A DNA stretch of 64,000 nt from Tillandsia leiboldiana. Taxonomy: Eukaryota > Streptophyta > Magnoliopsida > Poales > Bromeliaceae. The stretch covers positions 23,102,743 through 23,166,742 of the forward strand of contig CM055076.1 of the NCBI GenBank assembly GCA_029204045.2, written 5' to 3'. A program made the translations under genes and the position numbers. This document shows positions 12,499 to 24,100 of the stretch, piece after piece; within the stretch, counting starts at the first letter, position 1; every line of letters starts with the position of its first letter. A model generated the notes under the pieces. That model was not told the origin of the DNA and did not search any database. It worked only from the letters and a program-made list of their open reading frames with translations.

Positions 12499-12920
12499 GG
12501 CGCTGAATCGTTCAGCGCCTTTATAATATAATGTTAAAGGCGCTGAACGATTCAGCGCCTTTGACATATATGCTAAAGGCGCTGAACTATTCAGCGCCTT
12601 TAACATAAATGTTAAAGGCGCTGAATTATTCAGTGTTTCTAACAAATATGTTAAAGCCGCTGAATCGTTCAGCGTCTTTAACATATTTGTTAGAGGCGCT
12701 GAACTAAATAGCGCCTTTAACATATGATGTTAAAGGCGCTGAACGATTCATCACCTATAGGAGTTATGAGGACTTAGCCAATTTTCGCGAAAAATGGACA
12801 AGTCCTCAACGCCTTATAGTATATGCTGAAGGCGCTGAATGAAATAGCGCCTTCAACACATAGTATGAAGGCGCTGATTCATTCAGCGTCTTCACAGGAT
12901 TTGTATGAAAACGCTGAACG
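12499..12920. repeat. 40-bp-period palindromic tandem array
   Basis: GGCGCTGAA starts units at 12499, 12539, 12578 and 12617 and recurs with variants to about 12911. Each unit is a palindrome (GGCGCTGAA..TTCAGCGCC) with linkers containing aacatatatgtt. The repeated leucine/asparagine/serine frame on the minus strand (within 11986-12723) is a translation of the array, not a protein domain I can name. Confidence 0.9.
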
Positions 12921-13312
12921 CTTCAGCACCTTCAGGTCAACTGTCCTCCGTGGCGCCCTGCTGGCAAAAGAAGGATTAGTTTTATAATTTTTTTTTTTTT
13001 TTTTAGAGGGTTATTTGGCACATATAAAAGAGTTGTAGGGTCATTTTTTTAAAAAATCCCTTTCCATCACCTGTTCATGTTATTGGCGACTGACCTGTCA
13101 TCAGCACATACGAAGATATCACCGCGCCCAGGGACGAGGCCATATATAGGCCCACAGGGGCCATGGCCCTCCCCAGAAATTTTAATTTGTGGACCAAGTT
13201 ATCTAAAATATTATTTTGTGGGCCAAATTTGAAATACAATGAAGCCCGCTGGCCCACTCCCGGTTGCTTCCTTGGCCCGCTCCATGCCTCCTAGGCTCCT
13301 AGGCCCTAGCAC

Positions 13313-14260
13313 GTGGGTCAGTCTAGGGTTTTTCCTCGCAAGTCCCAACCAAAGCCCCCTCCTTGGAGCCTCTCGCTATGCGAATCGCTTCCGCAAGGTC
13401 CAAATTTTGAGCAGGTGAATCGATTCTCATCTCCTTGTATTCGATCGATCGCCCAATCTCCGCACATTAGAGCATTTTTCTCCGATTTGGTTAGTATAGG
13501 CGTTCCCGTTCTGGATCCGTGCTCATACCCTACCGAATCTGAGCTCCGATCTTGCTAGGGTTTGTTTCGGTACCACCTTTAGGGTTTATTCGCCAAGTCT
13601 CCTGATTTTTTTTTTTTACTTTTATTCAGTAAATTTTCATATTTTCTCGAGTATTTGGTGCTTTGGCTCTAATTCGGGAGTTTTGGATCCGATTTGGCTG
13701 GAATTTCTATTGCAATGTGTAATTTTCTTGCACTAGTTTCCATTTCCTTTTGATTTCATGAATCTTCTCCTAGGGTAGTTCGATTACTCATGAACTTGAG
13801 GAAATGGGCTTGATTTAGAAGATGATACTACTATAAATTTCTAGAGGGCTTGTAAAGTTTGCGACTTTTTGATAAAGCCACTTCCATGAATGGCAACTTA
13901 TTCTATCACTTCTGGGGTTAGATATTGGTATTGGGGAACTTGTGAAAATGATGAAATGTGCTCTTATTCTCTCTTTACAAGAAGTCCCCCCTTTGATATT
14001 CCATAGTGCCACTAGATAACAATAGTTGTGCACTGGTACTTTCAAATCCACTTTTGTTTTGCAGAAAAAAGGGGAAAAAAAACTATCAGATTCTGCCTGT
14101 AGAGTAGATTTTGTTATAAGTTTACGCATGAAGGAAAAGGAAGGTGGAATACTACATTCAAGGTTTTCGCCATTAGCAGCCAATTTCGGCCAGCCTGAAA
14201 GTCAATATTTTGGTATGAACATTGTGATTCGCAGAAAAGGCGGCAAGTATATGTAGAATA
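13313..14260 (+). other. Gene-like passenger sequence inside the hAT element
   Basis: It starts with leader-like sequence and an open stretch (13313-13412) that ends at a possible donor (GAGCAG|GTGAAT). A later segment (about 14066-14235) sits behind a pyrimidine-rich acceptor-like TTTTGCAG and has another AG/G boundary near its end. The frames are short and I do not recognise the product. It could be captured host-gene pieces; this is inference from splice-like signals only. Confidence 0.3.
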
Positions 14261-14314
14261 GATAGAGTGGTTGCAGATACCCAGCTTTAATCTTTGTTTT
14301 GTGACTAAGTAGGA

Positions 14315-14450
14315 TTTTTTTTTTTTTTTTTTTGAGAGAAAAGCAGCATGCTACCTGCATCATTTATTTTTAAAATAAATTTAGCTGGAAATATGAAGCA
14401 ACTAGGCTTCGAACTCGGGTCTTAGGTATCAACCACCAAGCCCTTTGCGT
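14315..14450 (-). mobile_element. SINE copy (tRNA-type promoter, poly-A tail)
   Basis: On the minus strand it reads: box A-like region, 'cttggtggttgatac', box B-like GAGTTCGAAGCC, an AT-rich body, then a hairpin tail with AGCATGCTGC and CTCTC before the poly-A (T run 14315-14333 on the plus strand). Related copies lie at 40292-40491, 42842-43062 and 47095-47190. Confidence 0.7.
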
Positions 14451-14542
14451 TATCATACTTTTTTTTTCATGCGTTATCATACTTTTGAGAGAAAAGTGTA
14501 AAGAGATTACTATTGATTCAATCATTTGCAATTTTCTCATGC

Positions 14543-14995
14543 AGATTACTATTGATTCAATCATTGATGGATTTCGTGACTTGAAGGAGCGTCGAGCACT
14601 ATTCTAACTTTTGAATGGTAAGCAATTTTTTTAAAATTTTTATTAGCATTTTTGTATTTTGAATTTTTTATATATAATTTGTTTTATTAATAATTTTTAA
14701 AAATTAATATATTTTATATAATATATTTTTGGCCCTCCCAGAATCAAACTCCTGGCTTCGTCCCTGCATGCAGATTACTATTGATTCAATCATTGATGGA
14801 TTTCGTGACTTGAAGGAGCGTCGAGCACTATTCTAACTTTTGAATGGTAAGAAATTTTTTTAAAATTTTTATTAGCATTTTTGTATTTTGAATTTTTTAT
14901 ATATAATTTGTTTTATTAATAATTTTTAAAAATTAATATATTTTATATAATATATTTTTGGCCCCCCCAGAATCAAACTCCTGGCTTCGTCCCTG
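14543..14995. repeat. Tandem duplication (about 228 bp) of the hAT element's 3' end
   Basis: Two nearly identical units start at about 14543 and 14771, each running from 'gcagattactattgattc' to 'ggcttcgtccctg'. An extra short copy of the 'agattactattgattcaatc' block lies at about 14503. Each unit includes an exon-like stretch preceded by CATGCAG and followed by GGTAAG. Confidence 0.9.
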
Positions 14996-15003
14996 ACCGC
15001 GCC

Positions 15004-15166
15004 ATTCATTTCCCGCGCAAAACATCCCCCTTATTCCCTCTTCTCTCTTCTCGAACTATCACGGCGCCGTCCTTTTCCCGCGCTAAGCATTCGCTTCTCC
15101 TCTCTCTTCTCTCTTCTCGATCCCTCTCCACCCACGCAGTTTCCCAACGTTCCGATCTCAACAACA
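15004..15166 (+). promoter_or_regulatory. CDC6: Promoter and leader of CDC6 with two E2F-type sites
   Basis: TTTCCCGC occurs at 15009-15016, within the near-palindrome TTTCCCGCGCAAAA, and again at 15074-15081. Both match the E2F consensus, and E2F control of CDC6 at G1/S is established in plants and animals. The hAT element ends six to thirteen bases upstream of the distal site. The leader is CT-rich; the ATG is at 15167. Confidence 0.65.
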
Positions 15167-18100
15167 ATGCCGACTTTCAGAAGCTCTGAAGTGCTTCTCC
15201 CGTCGTCCCCCCTCGCTTCCCCGGCTAAAGGAAAAAGGGATGGAAAAGGAAGCTCCACCCCAAACAAGAAGAAGAAGCGAGCGAGATCCCACAGCGCCGA
15301 CGAGTGGACTCCGATCAAAACCCAATCCCCTGCGAAATGGAGATCCACCTCCAATGCAAATGTGATCTCCCTTCCCTTCCCTTCCCCAACATACCAAATC
15401 TAGGGTTTTTCTTTTCTTTTCTTTTTTTCTTCTTCTGCTTTTATTTTAGATCAATTTTGTGGAGCGGATTTGGATTTTGGCAGGGCTTGTGTTCTCCAAA
15501 GTCTCCGAGGAAAAGATTATTGAACCAATTCTCAGAGAAGCCCAAGTGGAATCCCACAGGCAAGCTTGTTAATTCATCTTCTTCTCGATTTCCTGATTAA
15601 TTGACCTCGATCGAGTCTTTTAATTCATCTTTTTCATGTTTGTTAACTCCATTAAGAAAGATCGATAACTTCAAGAGCTCTGATCTAACTTCGAATCTAT
15701 TAAATTCCGGGCTTTGATTCCGATACTTGCCAGATCCGGCGCAGATGCAAGCGGTTAAGGAAGCATTGCATGTAGCTACGGCCCCCGGGAATGTCGTATG
15801 CCGTGCGGAGGAGCAGAAAAGGATATTTGAGTTCTGTAAGACTTGCATTGAACAGGAAAGAGCCGGTAGTTTATACGTGTGCGGATGTCCCGGAACCGGA
15901 AAAACTTTGTCTATTGACAGAGTGACAGAAAATGTAATGCTTTGGTCGAAAGAGGTATATCGTTCCCTTATTTTTTAAATAGATTGTAAGCTGTAAGTTT
16001 TATGATGAGACAAGAAATACATAACTATAGCATGTAGAACATAACTAATTTCAGAAATATAAAATGAATTTGAGTTGCCACTCTTTGTATTTAATACTTT
16101 CATTCTATTTTGTGGTGTTCCAACCCAACTCGCAGGCGGGGTTCAAACTACCAGATGTGTTAGCTATTAATTGTACTTCTCTAACCAAGACAACTGAAAT
16201 TTTCAGTGCGGTAATGATTTAATATGTGAAATTGATTTGAGCTATATTGCAGCATAGACCTTCTCATTGCCAATAATAAGTTTTCATTGTAGATTCTTGC
16301 AAAGTTCCATCCTCAAAAGAAGACAACTAGTAGTTTGTCACCTCTTCAACATCTTCAGAACTTTTTTTCTCAGAGCCATTCATCTTTCAGAAGGATGATG
16401 TGAGAACTTTTCTTACATTTTGTTCTGTACTGTTCTATTTACAAGTGGCCTACTACGGCAAGCTTCTGATGCGGATTTTGCAACTGTATGCATTTTTGTG
16501 TGTGTGTGTGTGACAGAGTGATTGTTGTGGATGAGATGGATTACTTGATAACTAAAGATAGAGCCGTACTTCATGATCTTTTTATGCTTACAACTTTCCC
16601 ATTTTCCCGATGTATATTAATAGGTAAAATTTCAAGTATGTATGTGTTATTATTTCTTAGTCATTGAGTACCTATTTAGTTTCATAGGATTCTTTTTATA
16701 GCAATTTTCGGGTGCTTGCATTATTCTTAGAACTATTGATTTATATGTGAAGGAATTGCAAATGCTATAGACCTAGCAGACCGATTTCTTCCAAAGCTTG
16801 AATCACTCAACTGTGAGTACTCAACCTTTTCTTCGTCTTCTTTAAATTTCTGCTAAGATTCTGGGAATATATTAGTCTTCTTTTTCTATTTTCCTCTTTC
16901 TACGTGACTTGTTATGGTCGGGATATTGTTAAATGTTAATCCATGTACTTCTGCAATCAGTTTTCTAAAATTACTTTGACCTGTAGTCTTTATTGACTCG
17001 TAGTAAGGACAAGAAATCATGATATTAACATTCTCATTTTGCTTCTGGCAGGTAAACCCCTGGTTATTACTTTCCGTGCATACACAAAAGATCAGATACT
17101 CAAAATTATTCAGCAGAGGCTTATGGTAATTCTCATGCTTACAATCTCTCTCCTTATAACTAAAAAGCTTTTACAACTTATATTTGATAGTTTCTTCAAT
17201 GGACTGAACATTTTACTATTTTTTGAACTTCCCAACCTGCTAAAATGGCAAGGTTTGGAGGTAGAATTTTCTTACAGTAATTGTACCTACTTTTGCAGGT
17301 ACTTGGATATGATGTTTTCCAGCCTTTAGCTCTTGAATTTTGTGCTAGAGTAAGTTCATCTCTGTTAAGGAAAAGATATGCTAAAATTCGATTGTGATTA
17401 ATTATCTAACTAGTTTAGTGATAAAAATAAATTAGACTTACAGATAAATGCTAAAAATATAAAATATTTGATCGATCCGGAAGCGTGCGTAGCACTGTCC
17501 TAAGGTGTATTCCCGTCCTTACGTGCGGGATTAACCGAGAACACCACCCCAAGGTACGACCGGAGTTCTCCCTCCTGCGAGCACGATCATGGCGGAGGTT
17601 GACGGAGATTCTTTCAACACCCTGTAAAAGTAAATAAAAAAATATAAAAGTAAAGTAGTGAAGAATGGATAGAAAATAAAACACACTATTCTTTTTTTTC
17701 CAAAATCAATTGACTTGTCACTGTAAGAATAGAAAAATAACCATATATAGGGGTGAGGAAACCAAGTTATCAGACAAGATTATATGCTCGTTAGAATTTT
17801 AATCACAATCAAATTGGGAATACATCTTAGATTGTTAGGGAAAAGATATGTAAAATTCGATTGTGATTAATTATCTAATTAATTTAGCGATAAAAATAAA
17901 TTAGACATATAGATAAACGCTAAAAATCCAAAATATTTGATCGTTTCGAAAGTGTGCGTAGCACTGGCCTAAGGTGTATTCCCGTCCTTACATACGGGAT
18001 TAATGGAGAACACCACTCCAAGGTACGACCGGAATTCTCTCTCCTGTGAGTACGCTCATGGCGGAGGTTGACGGAGATTCTTTCAACACCCAGTAAATAA

Positions 18101-21100
18101 AAAAATATAAAAAGTAAAGTTGTGAAGAATGGATAGAAAATAAAACACACGGTTCATTTTTTTCCAAAATCAGTTGACTTGTCACTATAAGAATAGGAAA
18201 GTAACCATATATAGGGGTGAGGAGAAGGACACGGAACCACATTCTCCCGTTAGGTACGTTTTCTTCTATTAGGCGAAAGAAGCAGCTTACAATCCGGCAC
18301 TTTCTCCTCTGTTAGTCGAAAGAAGCGGCCTATGAACTTCCCGTTAGGCGCAAGAAACAGAACATCTTTCGCGCCAAGAAAGAAAATAATAAAATAAATA
18401 AATAAATAAATAATAAATAAATAATAAATAATAAATAATAATAAATAAATAAATAATAATAAATAAGGATTTTGAATTTTACTCCAACAATCTCTATTTT
18501 CTCGATTTTTAGTTAATTCTCATTTTACTTTTTACTGCTCCAATTTTTGTGATTAGCCTGCTAAAATTCTGATGACTCTTAAGTGCGATTCAGTTTAAGA
18601 CTTGTTTATTTGAATATGCTCACTAAATTAATAAGCCCTTGCAGAAAATAGGGTTTTCCTGCTGTTTTCTATCTATTTGTTCATAGGAAATCCAAAAATT
18701 GGTAATTTTCTACAACTAGGTTTTCACAACCTACATCTTGTTAGCTGCTAACATTTTAAGACTGCTTGCTGTTTTGATAAAGTGAATTAGGGTTTTCTGA
18801 AACCGACTGATTGCTAGATATTAAATATTTTATTCCTCAGTTACTTTTTAAAATTTTATTCCTTCAGTTGATTTTTTTTAATTTTTTTTGAAGGAATGGG
18901 AAAGACCATTCTTGTCGGTTGATTTTATTCATTGCAGTACCAAGCTCACTTTAACTTATCGAATCATATGCATCTATTATGGCCAGCATTTATGATATAT
19001 ATTCATAATCATGTTAGTTTAGCCCTCAGGCATGCTTTGATATTTTTCATGATTAGTACAGAAAGTTGCAGCTGCCTCAGGAGATATGAGAAGAGCTCTT
19101 GGTGTTTGCAGGTAATAGTGCTAACACAAATTACAATTTATTTCAAATGTTGCTTCAGTTCTTATTGATTTGAGAGTCTTCCTTCTTTACAGAAAACTAC
19201 TGTCTGCTAAGTTTTCTCAATGGACTTCATTAATAATTATAAATTACAAACTATCGCCTAAGCTTTCTATTGAATTTGGACGGAAACATCTTTGAGCTTA
19301 TACTTGTTATTTTGGTGACATATTTGCAAACAATCTGCCTAATTATCCACATTGGAGGCACACTATTCTAATCATCTTTACCTTGATGACGTTAGAAAAT
19401 TGGCGAAACTGATATCTTGCAGTTTCACATTGATGGCATATTAACTAACATACCAAGTCAGTCCCAAAATTCATCTGACTCATCGGATCTAAATCATCTA
19501 ACAAAATGGAAAAATAAGGTGTAGTTTTCTGCTAAATGACATCCTCCTTCAAATAGGAATAGACTATTTGGTGAGCTTAGAGCCTTTTCTGATTTCTTTT
19601 CACCGGTAAGAAGGCTAAAGTACTGTCCTTCGTATCAATATGATTTTGGTGATCTGTTCATTTTCTTGATCTCGAGGATAGAATTGTAATTTTCGTATCA
19701 ATATGATTTTGGTGATATGTTCATTTTCTTGATCTCAAGGCCTTATGCGGTTGAGAACACCTTTAGAATTGTAATTTTCGTGTTTAAGCCATCCTGATGG
19801 CTTGTTCTGTAAGCTCTTGGATTTCAGAATTGCAATTTTCGTTTTAAGCAATTCTGATGGCTTGTTCTCTAAGCTCTTTGATTTCGAACTTAATTTCCTT
19901 CCCTGTCAAGAAGCAGTGTTGGAAGAGTGTATAAGCTTTGCTATTCATCGAGCAAGAAAGAATATAGTTATGGACGTACTTATGTGCTGCTAGTTCATAT
20001 TGTTGTAATATTGTGTTCTAGCAGTAATCACCATATATTAAACTATCTATTGATCAAATTACTGATCCTCATGTTAAATATAGGAAGAGAATTATGGAGT
20101 TGTCATTTCAGGAGCATCAACCTAATCAAAATACTGCTTATACTCTATAAATAAGTTGTTGATCTTTCCAAGAAGCAGATGTTGGGTTCAATTTTTTACA
20201 TTACCGGCCTTTGGTTCATACATGTATCCTGTGTTTTTTGAAGAGATAAAAACTGCAGACTCATATAATAGTAGTTAGTATGTTAAATATGCCTCAAATA
20301 CTTAGACCCAAACCGTTTTGGACCCAAAATTAAATTAAAATTACTTGTCCTAAATCCTATTGGAAATAGATTAGGATTTTGAGTTGGTCTGGACCAAGTT
20401 GGTAGACCAGGTGTATAGTCCTTTACAGAGAGCACCTTGGTAGCATAAGACTGGCCACGATGTTTTTGTCCTATTTGACTGGCAGCTTCTCCAAGTCTGA
20501 GTCCAATTTAATTACCTGGAGGTGTGCATGCTTATATACATTATACACATACCTATGTAGCATCAGGTGAGAGAGCAGATAGAGTGAATTAAGCCAAGCC
20601 AAGAGTGTGTTAGGAATATATTGCACTAAAATCTAATTGTGATTAAATTATCTAACTAATTTGGTGATAAAAATCAATAAATCAACTTAGAAATGTGCGC
20701 TAAAAATCCCAAAATCGTAGAAGAAAACCAAAAATTCGATTGATCCGAAAGCGTGCGTAGTACTGCCCTAAGGCATATTTCTGTCCTTCGTGCGGGATTA
20801 ACCGGAAACACCGTCCCAAGGTACGGCCGGAATTTCTTCTCTTATGAGCATGATCATGGCGAAGGTTGACGGAGACTCTTTCAACATCCAACGACAAAGA
20901 GATAAATCAAAATAGAATAAAATAGAAAATAAAATGGAACTTCAACAAATTTTCTTCTCTTTTTTTTTTTCTTCTATATCTCTTTACAATGTTCATGTGT
21001 GTCATGAACAGTAGAAAATAAAGTGAATTTATAAGAAAGGGAGTAAGAGTAGAACATTCAAGTCTGTTAGAAAAATAATCGCACTAAATCTGATTGTGAT

Positions 21101-24100
21101 TAACTATCTAACAATCTTATGTTTAAATTTGAATATCATAGCTTACCTTTAAGCGCTATGAAAATTTCAGAAATTGTAGAAGAAAGAAACCAAAAGAAAA
21201 TTGAACCGGAAGCGTGCGAGGTACTGTCCTAAGGCACATTTCTGTTCTTCGTGCGGATTAATCCAAAATACCACCCCAAGGTACGATCGGAATTCCTCTT
21301 CCTACGAGCATGTCCGTGGAAGAAGCTGACGGAGACTCTTTCAACACTCGATGATAACAAGCAAAAATAAAAATAAATTCTCTCAAAATATTATAGCTTT
21401 GTATTGTTCTTTTTCTTTTTACCAACATTGTGCCCAATGTAATGAACAGAGGAGCTATTATATAGGGTGAAAAAATATGAACGTTGGGATACGTTCCTTG
21501 TGGACTGTGCGGGTATCACGGGCCCGAGCGAGCATCAAGGACGTTGAAGTCGCCCTCTTATTTACAACGTACCCAATACAATAAATACATAATTAAAATT
21601 AATAAATAAAATTAATAAACAAAATTAAAATTAATGAGTAGAGAATTTTGAATTTACACCATCAATTCTCCACAAAATTTAAAATTTCGAAATAAGAATT
21701 AAACTCAACAAATTGAAAATAAAATAAGATTATCGGGTGTTTATACTATATAATAGGTAAGGTGTCTTTAAGAGACTTAACCTCACTTAGTGTAAGCAAT
21801 TTTCATCAAAAGGAATCGGAGTTAATCAGGTCTTGAACTACGTTCCTTTGACCCTAATTTCAACCGCCACACACATAGTACAGAATTTTCCGTTGCGAGT
21901 CTGTGCGTTAAAGGCCATGCACAGTACCTTGATTTTTCATAAGAGTTTCTATGAACAACCTACATCTCATAGTCGCGGCCTTATACGAATACTCTTATAT
22001 AGGTGGTTTCCTTCAGGGATGTGTGTAGAGTCACATCTCACGAAAATTATCGCCTCGGATTCCATTAAGAGCTGTAAGCTCAACCTCAACCACTACACAA
22101 AGTACTACTCACCATAGGGATGGAATTGGAACTAATGTTTCTCTGAATAAACTGTAGAAAGTGCCCTTTGGCCAACATGACAACTTGTTTTTACCATATT
22201 GAACTTTTTTCAGGGGATCTCCTATCACAAAGGTTAGGTTCCCACTGTAGGAAGACCCTTTATGGGCAATGCCCCATCCTCCTCGATGACTCTAGGACCT
22301 TAGTCCTATTCAGGCCTTTCGTCAAGAAGTCTGCAAGATTTTGTTCAGATCTGATAAAATTCAAAAAAATAATATCATGAGAAGTTAGCCTTCTAACAGA
22401 CTTCTGTCTCAATTTAACATGTCGACTAGCCTTAGAATTTATCAATTTCTTTTTACAAAAATCAATTGCAGCTCGAGAATCGCACCGAATAGAAATAGAT
22501 GGAATAGGAGTAGAAATCAAAGGAATCGATGACAATAGGTTCTTGAGCCATTCGGTTTCAAGACAAGTGGTGTCAAGGGTAACCAACTCAGCCTCCATAG
22601 TACTTCTGGCTATTATAGTCTGTTTGGTGGATTGCCAAGAAACTGCACTGTCACTAAGAATATAAACATAGCCAGAAGTGGATTTGATATCCAAAGAATC
22701 AGAAATCCAATTGGCATCGCTGTATCCCTCAATTACAACAGGATAACCAACAAATCTGAGAGCAAAAGAAATAGTACCTTTAAGATAACGAAATACTATT
22801 TCCAGAGCAATCCAATGAATCATACTAGGACTACTAGTATATCTACTCAATCTTGATATGACATAGGCAATGTCAGGTCTAGTTCTATTGGTTAGGTATA
22901 TCAAAGAACCAATGATCTGGGCAAATTTCTCCTGATTTATTGGATTACCGGTGTTCTTCACAAGTTGAACACTGGGATCAAAAGAAGTACAAACAGGAGA
23001 ACAATTAGAATATCTAAATTTATTAAGTACCATTTGGGTATAATGAGATTGGGTCAGAATAATAGAATCTGATGGTTTAAGAATTTTCATTCCTAAAATC
23101 ACATCTGCTTCACCAAGGTCCTTCATATCAAAATGGTCTGATAAGAAGGATTTAACTTGGTTAATCAGATCAAGATCAGGAGCAAGAATCAGGATGTCAT
23201 CAACATAGAGGCAAAGAAAGACACAACGATCATCAAATCTTTTGAAATAGAGACAGTTGTCAAAATTGTTGGTCAGAAATCCATATGATGCTATAACACT
23301 GTCAAATTTCTCATGCCATTGCTTAGGTGCTTGTTTTAGTCCGTATAAAGAGCGAGCTAATTCGCGCACCTTATTATCTTGACCAGGCACAGAGAAACCT
23401 TCAGGCTGAGTCATATAGATTTCTTCTTCAAGATCACCATGAAGAAATGCGGTCTTGACATCCATCTGGTGAATCAAGAGTTTATGAATAAATGCTAATG
23501 CAAGAAGAATTCGGATAGTAGCAATACGAGCAATAGGCGCTTGTGTCAAAGTAGTCAATAACCGCCTTTTGTCAAAAACCTTGAGCAACAAGTCGCGCCT
23601 TATACTTCTCTACTGATCCGTCAGTCCTAAATTTCTTCCTAAAGATCCACTAACATCCTAGGGGTTTGCTACTAGGAGGTAAATCAGTGAGAATCCAAGT
23701 GTTATTACTAATAATTGATTCTATCTCACTTTTTATAGACTTCGTACAAAAAGAAGCTTCAGGAGAACTCATAGCTTCCTTATAAGATGAAGGTGTACTT
23801 ACAACTAAGAAAGTAAAGAAGTCTTCACCAAAGTTCTTCTCAAAGCGACTTCTCTTCTCCTTAATTCAGGTATTGGATTAGGTTTTACAGGATCTAAACT
23901 ATAATGCAAATCAGGTACATGATCAGAAATAGATGTATGATCAAAAGTAGACTGATAATTAGAGGCTGATCTAGAGATGCGAGTTTTGAAAGGAAAAATA
24001 TTTTCAAAGAAAGTTGCATCTCTAGATTCAATCAAAGTGTCATTGAAAATTTCAGAAATCTCAGAGTTGATCACTAAAAATCTATAGGTATTACTATCTA

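Larger units (their letters stand above)
10981..13082. mobile_element. Junction insert between the two CDC6 copies (MULE-like fragment plus palindrome arrays)
   Basis: This block separates the broken end of the first CDC6 copy (10980) from sequence that resumes the CDC6 5' flank (TTGGCGACTGA, shared by 9293 and 13083). It contains an open frame resembling a MULE transposase N-terminus (11203-11649, minus), arrays of CTCACAGTGAG-type palindromes (11790-12160), a GA- and GGCGAA-rich zone (12150-12440), and a 40-bp-period palindrome array (12499-12920). I could not define terminal repeats for the insert as a whole. Confidence 0.5.
13129..14995. mobile_element. Non-autonomous hAT element inserted in the CDC6 promoter
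   Basis: The ends are CAGGGACGAGGCC (13129-13141) and GGCTTCGTCCCTG (14983-14995), inverted with one mismatch in 13. Both sides carry the same 8-bp target duplication ACCGCGCC (13121-13128 and 14996-15003), the hAT size. The interior has no transposase. It holds gene-like sequence (13313-14260) with possible splice sites, a SINE copy (14315-14450) and a tandem duplication of its own 3' end (14543-14995). Confidence 0.88.

Noticed and set aside
11986..12723. 245-codon frame with repeated leucine/asparagine/serine units
   Set aside because: It only reads through the two palindrome arrays; no independent protein signal.
11790..12920. Could the regularly spaced palindromes be a CRISPR array?
   Set aside because: Spacers are not unique and are near-identical linkers, period is irregular, and the context is plant nuclear DNA.
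17451..18242. Frames of about 76-80 codons with a shared ERISVNLRHE-like block
   Set aside because: They are translations of LTR control sequence repeated in every copy of the family, not genes.
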